A stretch of 64,000 nt of DNA from Lolium rigidum (GCF_022539505.1 NC_061508.1:95211276-95275275); one strand, 5' to 3'. Positions 11,453 through 23,435 are shown, numbered from the stretch's first letter. The notes: generated from the letters alone by a model not told the origin. Numbers and translations: made by a program.

Positions 11453-12896
11453 TGATACGTCTCCAACGTATCTATAATTTCTGATGTTCCATGCTAGTTT
11501 TATGACAATACCTACATGTTTTGTTCACACTTTATATCGTTTTGATGCATTTTCCAGAACTAACCTATTATCGAGATGCCGAAGTGCCAGTTCCTGTTTT
11601 CTGCTGTTTTTGGTTTCAGAAATCCTACAAAGGAAATATTCTCGGAATTGGACGAAATCAACGCCAGGGTCCTATTTTCCACGGAAGCTTCCAGAGAGCC
11701 AGAGAGGGACCAGAGGGGAGCCCTAGGGGCCCCACCCCACCTGGCGGCGCGGTCAAGGGGGGGGCGCCCCCTATTGTCTGGCTGCCCCAGGACTCCACCG
11801 AGGCTGCCCTTCTGCCTATATAAAGCCTCCGTCGCGAAAACCCTATGACAATAAGACACGATACGAGAAAAGTTCCAGAGCCGCCGCCATCGCGAAGCCA
11901 GGATTCGGGGGACAGAAGTCTCTGTTCCGGCACGCCGCCGGGACGGGGAATTGCCCCCGGAAGTCATCTCCATCGACACCACTGCCATCTTCATCGACGC
12001 TGCCGACTCCTATGATGAGGACGGAGTAGTTCTCCCCGAGGCTAAGGGCTGTACCGTAGCTATGTGGTTCATCTCTCTCTCCCATGTGATCTTTATGTGA
12101 TCATGAGCTTTGTGATCTAGTTGAATATCATCTATGTGCTACTCTAGTGATGTTATTAAAGTAGTCTATTCCTCCTCCATGATGTAATGTTGACAGTGTG
12201 TGCATCATGTAGTACTTGGTATAAGCTATGATTATGATCTCTTGTAGATTATGGAGGTAACTATTACTATGATAGTATTGATGCGATCTATTCCCCCTTT
12301 CATAGCCTGACGGTGACAGTGTGCATGCTATGTTAGTACTCGGTATAATTGCAATGGTCTATTATGCACTCTAAGGTTACTTAAATATGAACACCGAATG
12401 TTGTGGAGCTTGTTAACTCCGGCTTGAGGGAGCTCTTGTAGCCCTACACAATGAATGGTGTTTGTCATCCAACAAGAGAGTGTAGAGAAAGTAGTATTTG
12501 TTTATTCAGTTATGTGATATATGTTGAGAGTGTCAACTAGTGAAAGTATGATCCCTAGGCCTTGTTTCCAAATACTGCAAACATCGCTTGTTTACTGTTT
12601 TACTGCATCTTTACTTCCTACAATATTACCACCATCTATACCACCTGTGTTTTACTATCTCTTCGCCGAACTAGTGCGCCTATACATCTGAAAAGTGTAT
12701 TAGGTGTGTTGGGGTCACAAGAGACTTCTTGTATCGTGATTGTAAGGTTGCTTGAGAGGGATATCTTTGACCTTTACCTCCCTGAGTTCGATAAACCTTG
12801 GGTGATTCACTTAAGGGAAACTTGCTGCTGTTCTACAAACCTCTGCTCTTGGAGGCCCAACACTGTCTACAGGAATAGAAGCATGCGTAGACATCA
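11453..12896 (+). repeat. 3' LTR of the gag-only element
   Basis: Starts TGATACGTCTCCAAC after AAGCTTGGGGATGCT and ends GCGTAGACATCA, followed by the duplicated GAAAG. Confidence 0.9.
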
Positions 12897-13788
12897 GAAA
12901 GCAACTCAGAAACTGCCGTTGGAGCCGGTAGTGGAAGATTGTGTGGCCGTGGGTTCGACAGCTGGCGTCGGGGTTGGTGGAGCACCCTCCAACGTCCAGC
13001 TCTCGGGGCCCACGTGTGTACAGAGGCCAGAAGGTTGCTTGGACCCTTCTGATGACTTGGTCTCCGAGGAGGATAGAGACGCTGCGCTACGTTGGGAGGA
13101 CGCGTCGGATTCCCTGATCGGTGGCGACTTCCCCGTAGATAAAGACAATCTGGAGCTGGAAGAGCAGTACGTGCTTGTCCCGTTAGATGTTGGGGCCACA
13201 GCGGAGGGGGACAAGGCGCAAGATTCGGTGGAGGACCACCCTCGCTCCCCTGTCCAGTCGGATGCTGGCTCCTCGGACGGAACCCTACCTGCACAGGCCA
13301 CGGTCTCAGGAACGGATGGAGCAAATCTCTCGAGATCCGTGGACGAGGAGACCCACGTATCCCCGACATGCACGGAGAATCCGGGATCTTCTGTGGCAGC
13401 TGTGCCTGCTGCTGGCCCTGAGGCAAGCGGCGCGGCGGAGCAGGATGCGCTGGCCATGGCCAAAATCAAAACCTTTTGCGCCAGCATTCTTAAGACTCTA
13501 GTACCACCGCTGCTCCGGGAGATTGAGGCGTCGAAGAGGCTGAGAGCAGAGGCGGAGCCCTTTACCCCCATGCGTGTTACTAGGCAAGCGATCACAAGAG
13601 GTGGCCCGTCCCATAGCAAGCCGGTGAAGAAGGCTTCCGCGGCGGAAACGGTGTTGCTTAAAGCCCTGGCCATCACGCTGACGGATCTGGCAGTGAACGA
13701 GGAGGACCTGTTAACTTTCCGTAAGCTGTTTGACTCCCCTCTCAGGGAACATCATTTGAGAGTGGTTGCATCCATTTTCGGGAAATGA
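12897..13788 (+). pseudogene. LINE ORF1, C-terminal part
   Basis: Open from the LTR end to a TGA at 13786-13788 and in phase with the frame interrupted at 4516. It encodes an acidic Ser/Gly-rich linker, then a basic stretch (MRVTRQAITRGGPSHSKPVK), then the conserved tail LLTFRKLFDSPLREHHLRV typical of Triticeae LINE ORF1 ends. The continuity of the frame across the target duplication shows that the LTR element landed in coding sequence. Upstream in-frame codons within the LTR are not part of the protein. Confidence 0.75.
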
Positions 13789-13881
13789 TGCCCACGAGCT
13801 TTCCAAGCCTGGAGGTGTGCCAAGTGGAGGTGCCAACGCAGTAGATGCGCTGGTGGGTGTTAGGAGTGACGAATCCTTCTC

Positions 13882-16800
13882 ATGGATATTAACCCTGAAG
13901 TGTTAAACCTAAACGTCTGGGTCCTTAATGACCCGGCTAAGAGGAACGCGGTGCGAGAGTTTGTGGCCTCTATTCGAGTTAACATCGTTTGTTTCCAGGA
14001 GACGAAAATCGATGTTTTTGATGATTTCCTACTCATGCAATGTTTGGGCCCATCCTTCGATGGATATGCGTATCTCCCCGCCATTGATACGCGCGGTGGC
14101 ATCTTGTTGGCATGGGACACTTCGGTGATCGACATCGCCAACACGAGTCTAGACACTTATGCTCTCACAGGCGAGGTTTTGACCAAGGACGGTAGGAGGT
14201 GGTGGATCACCACGGTATATGGGCCGCAGAGCAACGCCGAGAAAATACACTTCCTGACGGAACTGGCGGAGCGGCGCTTGCTCTGCCCTGGCCCCTGGAT
14301 GCTCCTCGGAGACTTTAATCTCATACTCTATGCCTCGGAGAAAAATAAAAGTAACCTGGATAGGAGCATGATGTCCAGGTTTCGGAGCTTTGTGCAGCAA
14401 TTGGAACTTAAGGACCTATACATGCACGGAAGATTGTTCACGTGGAGCAACGAGAGAGACCCACCCACGCTCACACGCATTGACAGAATCTTGGTCTCCA
14501 TTGACTGGGACCTGGAGCACCCAGATGCGTTGCTTCAGGCGCTACCATCCTCCCTCTCAGATCACGTACCGTTGCACATATCGATCAGCGCGTCGCTCAG
14601 GCCCAGGAGGCGTTTCAAGTTCGAGCTAGCCTGGATGAAACTGGATGGGCTAGATGAGGCCATCAAGGAGGCCTGGACTTGTGATCAGAGGATCACAGAC
14701 CTGTTTCGGAGACTCGACGCTCTTTTCAGGAATGCGGCAAAATGCCTACACGCTTTGGGAAAGCGAAAGATGGGCAACATCAAGTTGCAGCTCGCGATCG
14801 CCAATACAGTCATATTCCATCTAGACGCAGCGCAGAACAGGAGACGTTTGTCGCAAGGGGAGATATGGCTTAGGAGAACCCTGAAACTGAAGGTCCTTGG
14901 ACTGTCGTCTCTGGAAAGAACTATGGCAAGGCATCGGTCTCGCATCAAATGGCTACGGGACGGAGACGCCAATTCCAAATTGTTCCACGCTGTTGCCAAT
15001 GGGCGAAGAACCAAGAACTTTATCGCTTCAATCAAAGTGGGAGAGGAAATCATAACGGAGCAGGATTGGAAGGTGGAGGCCTTTTCGGACGCATACACGC
15101 AACTTCTGGGATCAATTCAGAATAGGGATTATACCCTGGATCTCGAGGCTTTGGGCTTGGTCCCTCGGAACCTACAGGAATTGGACGCAGTTTTCACTGA
15201 AGCGGAGGTATGGGACACGATCAAAGACATGCCGGCAGACCGTGCTCCGGGCCCTGATGGATTCATAGGTGCGTTCTATCAGAGGGCATGGCCGGTGATC
15301 AAGGCAGACATCATGGCAGGCTTTCATAAGTTAGGAGTTGGAGATGGGAGCGGATACGCTAGGCTGAATAGGGCCTTGATAACCTTGATCTCGAAGAAGC
15401 AGGATGCAACGACCATTGGCGATTATAGACCAATTAGCCAGGTACACAGCTTTTCAAAGCTATTCTCCAAAGTGGTGGCAAACAGATTGCGCAAGAGGCT
15501 GCCAGACATTATCAGTGCGAATCAGTCGGCGTTTGTGAGAAGAAGGTGCCTCCACGATAATTTCTTGCTTGTCAGGCCGGTGGCAAGACGAATCAATCAG
15601 CGGCGCCAATCAGGCATTCTCCTCAAATTGGACCTGTCAAGAGCTTTTGACAGTATTTCCTGGGGGTTCTTGTTTGAGGTTCTTCGGAGGTTAGGGTTTG
15701 GACCTTTGTTTCTTAAGTGGATCACGCTGTTGCTTCACACAACAAACACCTCAGTCGTAGTAAATAGAGTTCCGTGGAGAAGGATCCTGCACACTAGAGG
15801 TCTAAGGCAAGGAGACCCGACATCGCCGATGTTGTTTGTGGTGGGGATGGAGGTCCTGACGGCTGTGTTGGTGAAGGCGGTCAATGACCAGCTGCTTACA
15901 AACCTGGCGGGTATCACGGCCTTGCAGAGGATATCATTTTACGCAGATGACGTGGTGATTTTCATCAGGCCTGTGGAGCAAGATCTGAGGACTATCAAGC
16001 AAATCCTCACAATGTTTGGCGAGGCGTCCGGGCTGCAGGTCAACTACTCCAAAACCACAACCACAATGATCAGAGGGACGGAGGATGAGAAGAATAGGAC
16101 ACAGGAGATCCTTGGATGCCAGCATGCGGACTTCCCCATCAGATACTTAGGCTTGCAGCTAGCCTTGCGTCCCTTGACTCGGGCGGAGTGGCAACCCCTC
16201 CTGGACACCGTGGTGCACGTGCTCCCAGCATGGCAGCGAGGCCTCATTGGCCGAGCCGGCAGATTGACGCTTATAAAGTCGGTGATACTAGCAAGACCGA
16301 TCCACCACATCTTGGTAGATAAACCCCCGGAGTGGCTCGTGGAGGAGGTGATCAAACATATTAGATCGTTCTTCTCGGTGGGCAAGAGACAGATAAATGG
16401 CGGTCATTGCTTGGTGGCTTGGGACAGCATCTGCAAACCAACACGCCTTGACGGTTTGGGAGTGAAAAACATCAGGCTCCATGGTCTGGCTCTTCGAGCA
16501 AGATGGGCGTGGCTTCAGAGAACATATCAGAGCAGACCATGGCAGGGTTTACCGATGGTGCTCGATTCGGAGGTCGTGACTGTGTTCCAGAGCCTAGCCA
16601 GAATTACGGTGGGAGACGGGAGGAAGGTTTTCTTCTGGAAGGATCACTGGATCAACAGCAGATCAGCGGAACATATCGCCCCCTTGGTGTTCTCGACAGT
16701 GCCCACGAGGAGGAAAAATAGCAGACTCGTCGCAGAGGCGTTGATGGAGAATGAATGGTTGTCTGACATAGACATGGACCTATCGGTTGAGGGCTGTGCG

Positions 16801-17441
16801 CAATGCGTCAGGTTATGGGAGGAGATCGGGTCGTGCCCAGGAACAACCAAACCCCGGACTCCTTCTTCTGGACGGGATCTGCCTCCGGAGAATACTCCGC
16901 CAAGGACACATATCGTCTGCTTTGCCAGGGAACTATGAAATTTAACATGTATAACGCAATCTGGAAATCCTTTGCCTCGCCTAAAGGGAAGATCTTTGCT
17001 TGTCTAGCGTTGATGTATCGCCTCTGGACCTCGGATCGGCGACAACGACATGGGCTCAAGGAAAATGTCGATCCTTGTGCGGTTTGCTTACAAGAGGAGG
17101 ACACCGTCGATCACATCATCATGCAATGCCCTTATGCTCGCCAAGCTTGGTTTGGGTGCCTAACTGCTATAGGGCTAAACATTGTGGATCCAGGGAGACA
17201 CAGTCGCTTGGAGCCATGGTGGGATGCGGCACGAAGCTTGGTGTGCAAGAAGGACAGGAAGAGCTTCGACACGCTAGTGTTGCTCACGGCATGGCGGCTG
17301 TGGAAGCAACAGAACGCTAGAGTTTTCGGAAACATGGCTGAGCAATGTAACACGATGGAGCTCCTTAGGAGGATCGCAGACGAGTTCAATCTGTGGAAAC
17401 TTGCTAGAGTAGGAGGGAGACAACTGATGCCGCGAGAGTAG
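13882..17441 (+). pseudogene. LINE ORF2: endonuclease and reverse transcriptase (single frameshift)
   Basis: The frame starts at 13882 (MDINPEVLNLNVWVLND) and stays open for about 980 codons, then shifts once at about 16828 and ends at 17441. Domains in order: an apurinic-type endonuclease at about residues 8-235 (IVCFQETKI, LLGDFNLI, SDHVPLHI); a linker; reverse transcriptase from about residue 450 (APGPDGFIGAFYQ, GDYRPIS, LLKLDLSRAFDSISW, RGLRQGDPTSPMLF, FYADDVVIF); and a C-terminal zinc-binding region with CAVCLQEEDTVDHIIMQC. All catalytic signatures, including YADD, are present. The break sits at TCGTG where TCTGTG would keep the frame. Apart from that one base ORF2 looks complete, unlike ORF1. 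The enzyme nicks DNA and primes cDNA from the LINE RNA at the nick. Confidence 0.85.
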
Positions 17442-17569
17442 GCCTCTTCGTGTTGAGTGTGTGGGTGGGCTGGCGCATTGTTCGCAATGTTGCTTGCCAT
17501 CTTGTAAATGTTCTATGCTACCTTCTATAAAGATTTGATACGCCAATTTGGCGTACCCTCGAAAAAAAA

Positions 17570-17639
17570 GATGTTAAAGTTGTAATTTCGTACAACATTT
17601 TATGAATACAATATTTTTGGGTAATAGATTTTTTCGTAA
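17570..17639. other. Short AT-rich spacer
   Basis: The 70 bp between the LINE A-tail and the Helitron start. Nothing coding is seen; it is probably the old insertion target of both elements. Confidence 0.4.
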
Positions 17640-18261
17640 TCTATACCTAATAATAAAGAGAAGTGTTTCCCTGGTTTCGTCCGTTAAGTTTTTGGTTCGT
17701 CCGTCCGTCGTTTCTTCCGCCGTGCGCTGTTGGGGGGAGGTGTCATGGTTTTCTGCACCGATCCGATCACGTACGAGTTAACGCTGAACCGTAAGCACGC
17801 GGGACTGAACAGAGTTCACGCAATTCAGATACAAAGCCGGCCGACCCACGCAGGCACGCACCCACGAGGCCATAGCTCCTCTCCGATGTCGACAAGAAAA
17901 CCAAGGCACCCGTAACTCCTCCCCATAAAAGACCGCGCGATGACCCCTATACCGAGACAAGGCAATGCTCCCTCCACGCACACCACGGAACTCTTTGGAA
18001 GGCGCCAACCAGCCTAGCCTCGATGGCGTCAACGGGTGGGTCCAGGTCGGCGATTATCCGCGGTAGAAGCTGCAGCGCGCCGAATTCGGAGACGATGAGC
18101 CGGAAGGTGGCGTCCGTTGAGTAGTACGCCAGTACCGGATGTCCCAGTCTTCCAGATACCCCATGAGGTCCACGCCGCCTCCTACGCCCGTGCACCGCCG
18201 CGATGACGGCCTTCCGTCAGCTCGGCGGAGGTGAGGGCAGGCAACATGTCAAATGATCGTG

Positions 18262-18433
18262 CGGCAGAAGCATACCTAAGTTCAATAGCTTTACGTCCGC
18301 TATGCCGATCATGATTTCCTCAGGGGGAAAGTAAAGGCCCTTCCCCCTTTGGAAGGCTGTGGGCGAGGAGGGATTCGAACCCCCGACACCGTGGTTCGTA
18401 GCCACGTGCTCTAATCCTCTGAGCTACAGGCCC
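18262..18433 (-). other. Plastid DNA insert (trnR-ACG and its 3' flank)
   Basis: The tRNA at 18433-18361 is followed on the minus strand by about 100 bp that resembles the chloroplast spacer after trnR-ACG in the inverted repeat (CATGATCGGCATAGCGG, GTAAAGCTATTGAACTTAGG). The similarity seems to end near 18262. The sequence on the 5' side of the tRNA does not look plastid. The spacer match is from memory and should be aligned to a grass plastome. Confidence 0.6.
18361..18433 (-). tRNA. trnR-ACG: tRNA-Arg(ACG), plastid type, probably not expressed
   Basis: The 73 bases form a tRNA cloverleaf on the minus strand: a D arm in TAGCTCAGAGGATTAGAGCA, an anticodon arm CGTGG-CTACGAA-CCACG with anticodon ACG, and a T arm with GGTTCGAATCC. 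It is essentially the chloroplast trnR-ACG sequence, with its imperfect acceptor stem. It lies inside a Helitron and lacks a plastid environment, so it is best seen as nuclear plastid DNA. The internal A and B boxes could in principle recruit RNA polymerase III, but nothing shows expression. Confidence 0.85.
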
Positions 18434-19795
18434 ATCTCTCCTCCGCGCGTGGTTCCCACAAATCGATCGCACGACCTCGCCCGAATTCGCTTGCCACAGA
18501 TGCTCTCGAGATTTCCATCGGGGACAGAGGTATCATAGATCGCAGATTGCCCTCTACGAATTCGAAGCCTGCGACGTAAGCCGCAGCACAACCGCATAAC
18601 CAGTATCGCTGGGTAGAGCAGCTCGAGTCACCGGCTCACCGCATGCCGGAGGTGCCACCTCGCCCTCGAGTCGTCGCGTCGGCGCTGCTTTAGGCTCGCC
18701 ACGCAGCCTTGGCTGTGCCTCGCTGGATCAACTTTCTGGCAGGACAGTCGACGCTCTTGTCAAGGCCAAGATACAGTTGGAGATCGTCGGCTGCTGCTCA
18801 ACGTCTCGCCGGACGGCCGGAATTCCAAAGGAACGACGCGCGGCCTCGCTGAAGACTGGGCGACGATTTCTCTTCTCGAAAGCTAGAGGTTTTGGGGATC
18901 GATTTCGCTGTTTTTTTACATAAAGATGTCTTGTTGCAACGTCGCTCTGGAGGGCTGGAGGATGCATGGATCTCAGGCTCTCAGCAAGGTCCCGGCCGTG
19001 CCGGCGCTGCGGGGCAGTGCACCCTGACACCGGATTGTTTTGTTTCGTCCTCCGGGAAAAAAAAAACCTACCGCAGGGAGGTTGACGCTAGGCACCACAC
19101 CTTCAACTCCTTACCGCCGAAATAGTCCACCGGGACCAGGAGGTCAGCAAGGTGGATGTGCAAAGGTGCCGCGATCCATGACGACCTGAGGGCAAGTCAA
19201 CTTAGCAAATTTCTTTTCTAGGCCAAATAGACACGATGGTTCAGCTGTAGCGATTCTGCCTATGTACAGATATCCAGTAACCAAACAGGTTCAGCTATTT
19301 TTAGGTTCACATTATCTCGGTTAGGTAACCGCATGTGCACTCCTAGCTCTCAGCTAAAGATCCATACGAACCATACATGCTATTTCTTTTTGTACCGTGC
19401 CCCAAGCAACTTACCACCTACTGCTTCCGATCTCTTTTAGTTGACTTGAATTTAATATAACTTTGTATTAAATTTGATTCAATTAAAAATGACCGGAGAA
19501 AGTAGAACTTATGTCAGACGAAAATATTTCACGATTTTGTATAGATTGCATCTTATATATTTGATTTATATATTTCTTAGATTTGAAGTTTCTCATTTGT
19601 AATTAAGCTTACCATATTTCAAATGGTATAAAAGAAATAACAAAGTGAATCCACCGACTTTTTTGCTAATAAAAATACAATATTTCTCCAATATGAGCAC
19701 ATATTGAAAAATGTTATGCCACAAACACTGGTGGAAAAACAGGCTTCCGGGAAGCCCCATAAGTCGCGAAGGCAAAGGAACCGCGACTAATGGGG

Positions 19796-19961
19796 TCTTT
19801 AGTCGCGGTTCGTGTGGCGAACCGCGACCAAAGGCCTGGGCCCGGGCGCACGGTGGCCAGCTGGTGCACGTGGGGGCTTTAGTCGCGGTTGGCCAGCCCA
19901 ACCGCGACTAAAGGTGCCCGAAGGCCTTTAGTCGCGGTTGGCCAGGCCAACCGGGACTAAA
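19796..19961. repeat. CACTA left subterminal repeats
   Basis: Several copies of TTTAGTCGCGGTT facing AACCGCGACTAAAG or AACCGCGACCAAAG, forming short hairpins. In En/Spm elements such arrays bind the element's own protein. Confidence 0.8.
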
Positions 19962-20317
19962 GCCCCTCCCCTATATATACCCATCCAGCAGCCAACACTT
20001 AGCCATTTGGAGCCATTCTCTTCACAAACTTCACAAGTGAGTGTTAGGTTTGCTTTTGGTTCCTCTTATGCACATAAGGTGTTTGATGAAATGCCCCAAG
20101 AGCATGAAACAAACATGATATGAAGTGTTGGAGTCACACTTGAGCTTTCTCATTTATTTTTTCCTCCTCGATCGCGGTTAGCAACTTGAACCTTTGATGT
20201 GTCATTGATAAAATATGCATGTGTGTGTAGTTCATTGTTTAATTTATATTGTTTGTAGCTAGTTAGTTTAACAAATGCATGATGGTTAATTATATATTTT
20301 ATATTATAATAATGCAG

Positions 20318-21475
20318 ATGAATCGGCAATGGATGTACGGTAACCGACTCTCCGGCGAGTTCAGTACGGGTTTGAAAGATTTCCTCGTAGTGGCTAATGC
20401 GAACAAGCCGGGGGGTTTTGTTATCTGTCCATGTGTTAAGTGTAAGAATCAGAAGGGTTACTCTTCCTCAAGAGATGTTCACATGCACCTGCTTCGGCAC
20501 GGTTTCATGCCAAGCTATAATTGTTGGACCAAGCATGGAGAAAGAGGGGTTATAATGGAAGAAGATGAAGAAGGGGATGATTTCAATGATGAAAGCTATC
20601 TTTCTCATTTCGGTGATACTTTCATGGAGGATGCTGAAGGTGAAGGGGAAGGTGAAGAAGAGGCACGTGATGATCCCGTTGATGATCTTGGTCGGACCAT
20701 TGCTGATGCACGGAGACGCTGCGAAACTGAAAAAGAGAGGGAGAATTTGGATCGCATGTTAGAGGATCACGAGGAAGGCGCTGTACCCGGATGAGATGAT
20801 GGTCTGAAAAAGCTGGGCTGCACACTGGATTTGCTGAGATGGAAGGCACGGGCAGGTGTAGCTGACTCGGCATTTGAAAACTTGCTGAAAATGTTGAAGA
20901 ATATGTTTCCAAAGAATAACGAGTTGCCCGCCACTACGTACGAAGCAAAGAAGGTTGTCCGCCCTCTAGGTTTAGAGGTTACGAAGATACATGCATGCAT
21001 CAACGATCGCATCCTCTACCGCGGTGAATACGAGAATTTGAATGAATGCCCGGTATGCACTGCATTGCGTTATAAGATCGAGGCGATGACCCTGGTGACG
21101 ATGTTGAGGGCCGGAAACCCGGGAAGAGGGTTCCCGCCAAGGTGATGTGGTATGCTCCTATAATACCACGGTTGAAACGTCCGTTCGGGAACAAAGAGCA
21201 TGCCAAGTTGTTGCGATGGCACAAAGAGGACCGTAAGTCGGACGGGGAGTTGAGACACCCCGCAGATGGAACGCAATGGAGAAAGATCGACAGAGAGTTC
21301 AAAGATTTTGCAGCTGACGCAAGGAACATAAGATTTGGTCTAAGTACGGATGGCATGAATCCTTTTGGCGAGCAGAGCTCCAGCCATAGTACTCTGGCCC
21401 GTGACTCTATGCATCTACAACCTTCCTCCTTGGTTGTGCATGAAGCGGAAGTTCATTATGATGCCGAGTGCTCAT
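20318..21475 (+). pseudogene. CACTA transposase remnant (transposase-associated domain plus start of TNP2)
   Basis: After an acceptor-like TGCAG, a frame starts at 20318 (MNRQWMYGNRLSGEF). It matches the transposase-associated N-terminal domain: CPCVKCKNQKGYSSS is the Cys motif, followed by HLLRHGFMPSYNCWTKHG and an acidic stretch. An in-frame TGA at 20792-20794 interrupts it, the same frame then continues (LKKLGCTLDLLRWKARAG ... NECPVCTALRYKI), and a frameshift at about 21080 leads into MWYAPIIPRLKRPFGNKEH (21145 on), the beginning of the TNP2 transposase domain. Similarity to TNP2 stops near 21475, where a deletion has removed the catalytic core. It cannot transpose on its own. Confidence 0.8.
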
Positions 21476-21599
21476 CCAAGGTCCGAAGCAACCCGGCAAC
21501 GATCGCTGATTTAGAGAAATGGAAGGCAAGCGTCCGAGAAGAAAATAGAGGGCGAGCCCAAGCCAGTATATTCCGACAAGGAAAAGCGAGTGGGCTAAG

Positions 21600-23156
21600 T
21601 CATTTTTGAACACACCGTCCCAAGCCGCGAAGAATCTGCTCGACGACTATTTACGTGAACTTCGTAGGCAAGCACTCGCGTTCAAGAACGAGGAAAGAGT
21701 TGGCGGAGAAGAAAGCCTTGAAGGACGAGGCCGAGTCAAAATTAGAAAGGGGAAAGAAGTTGCCCAGCTCGGGGAACAAAGTAAACAATCGATCGCCCCG
21801 CTCATAGTGCAAGCCGCCGGTCCGGATGCCCCCGATATCATAGCAGCTGCGGCAGCACATGGATTGACCGTAGAAAGTGCCGGAAAACAAGCGGCCGACT
21901 TAGGTATCACTCTTCGTGCGGTGTTAGGCCTTGATGAGGCGCCAATGAAGGACGTAGTATTTACATATGTGAAGAATGGCCCTCTCATCGAGCCTCGCGC
22001 AGGAAGAGGATCTACCTCGACAAATGAAAGGTCCGCTAAATTGGTACAAGGGTTACATAAAACATGAAAACGCCAAAGACTATATCTATGCGGAAGTTAA
22101 ATATGAGCATCACTTCAAACGTTACTCGGGTACAAATTCCTCCGAGTGAATTGTTCCAGCTGTTCAATCTGCCCGACCTCGACAAATCTATCATCGGTTG
22201 CTACGTTACTGTAAGTGATTTATTAATTTCTACCCCATCTCGTTCATTGCCCGCACTATATATATATATATATATTGTCCTAACTATCTTGTTGTGTACG
22301 CTATATATTATGCGGAATGAAGAAGCGGGAAATGCGAATAAGGAACATCCATGATGTTGGGTTCATTGACCCACACATCGTTAATTCATATGTGTTAGAA
22401 CACCACCCCGCCGACGTGGAGGAAGACCTGTGGCGGTTTATTAGAAAACAGCAACGGAAAAGTGATATTCTATTTCCTTACCATTTTGGGTGAGTGTTTA
22501 CTGTCTTGAGCACATTCTATTTTGTTTACTCCATGCATGGTATGTGGCTAATCGATGAGTTATGCATGATCTGTGCATGTATCGTGTCCGCGAGTTCCAC
22601 TCGGATTCTTATGGTAATTAAAGTTCAGACCTCCTCGGTTCTCGTCCACGACTCTCTGAATATGGATCCGGCGCTTTGGGGCGACATGAGAAAAATGATG
22701 CAAAAGTAATTATTTTCATTCATTTGCGCTCTATATCGATCGGCCTATTTCGTTCATCATTTCCTAATATCAAGTAACTAATTAATAACTCTCTTGTTTA
22801 TTTAATTTTCTTTGCCTCGTAGGGTTTGGAGACGGTTCGTAGATACCAAGGTCGGTGAATTCAAAAAAGAGCTACATTTTAAAATGGCGAGTGCCGACGT
22901 ATTGGGGATACTCAGCCACCGGGGACCAATCTATGTGGATACTATGTTTGTGAGAGGATCCGGAGATACTGCAATGAGCGGGACCGGACGTGTGAGAACA
23001 ACATCTCGAGGAATAACCTCCGGAAGACGCTTAGTCCGGAAGCTCGCTTCCGACCACTTCAAGAGGAACTAGCTGGATGGTTGGCGAGGAAGTCATCGAT
23101 CCTAGAGGAGAACACTATTACGATGACGTAGATCTTTATAGGCACCGGAATTTGTA
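21600..23156 (+). pseudogene. CACTA-encoded ULP1-like cysteine protease remnant
   Basis: This is the second gene of large grass CACTA elements: a Lys/Glu-rich linker (21606-22065, TPSQAAKNLLDDYLRELRR ... IIAAAAAHGLTVESAGKQ), then pieces separated by intron-like AT-rich sequence: an ILFPYHFG block (22467-22490), a VQTSSVLVHDSLNMDPALW block (about 22622-22680), VWRRFVDTKVGEFKKELHF (22825-22880), and a block with the catalytic-Cys motif NLCGYYVCERIRRYC (about 22930-22975). The tail ends near 23156. The His region contains an extra base (CACTCGGATT for CACTGGATT), which breaks the frame. The parent protein would be a SUMO-protease-fold (C48) enzyme. Confidence 0.65.
22256..22276. repeat. (TA)n microsatellite
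   Basis: An uninterrupted TA run of about ten units within the CACTA element, in an intron-like stretch. Confidence 0.9.
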
Positions 23157-23173
23157 ACTAACTTGTTCAAAAT

Positions 23174-23237
23174 TGTATATGGTCATCCGATATTGAATAT
23201 ATATTGTATATGGTCATCCGATATTGAATATATATTG
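23174..23237. repeat. Two copies of a 31-bp tandem repeat
   Basis: ATTGTATATGGTCATCCGAT plus the following eleven bases occurs twice in direct succession downstream of the protease remnant. Confidence 0.8.
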
Positions 23238-23435
23238 TATATTCCTCTTGAATTCTTTTTTGGTTCTAATTTCAAATTTGTTTGAAATTGTACATTCATA
23301 TGCATGTATGTATACGATACCGTAGAATATGTGAAACTCCTTCAAAATTAAAACCCAAAAGAAATAAAATAATACAAATTAAAAAGAAACCAGATTTAGG
23401 GGGAGGGGGGGCTAAACCCTAAACCTCGCGGAGGC

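Larger units (their letters stand above)
4517..12896 (+). mobile_element. Complete gag-only LTR retrotransposon (Sabrina-like, Athila group)
   Basis: Two LTRs of 1442 and 1444 bp flank about 5.5 kb of internal DNA. The five bases before (4512-4516) and after (12897-12901) are both GAAAG, a perfect target duplication. The primer site matches the tRNA-Asp type used by the Athila group. The only coding region is gag-like; no protease, reverse transcriptase or integrase motif is seen, so the element depends on enzymes made elsewhere. The LTRs differ at only a few percent by eye, so the insertion is fairly recent and younger than the LINE it splits. The family name is from memory of Triticeae LTR starts. 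Confidence 0.9.
3100..17569 (+). mobile_element. L1-type LINE, split by an LTR element
   Basis: A non-LTR retrotransposon in the order ORF1 with CCHC knuckles, ORF2 with endonuclease, reverse transcriptase and zinc-binding region, then a short 3' UTR ending in A8 (17562-17569). An 8.4-kb LTR element sits at 4517-12896. Without it the LINE is about 6 kb, a normal length. The 5' boundary is uncertain (within about 2900-3130) and no convincing target duplication was found on either side. Confidence 0.85.

Noticed and set aside
18361..18433. Functional nuclear tRNA-Arg gene
   Set aside because: The sequence is the plastid trnR-ACG with plastid 3' flank inside a Helitron; a nuclear origin is unlikely.
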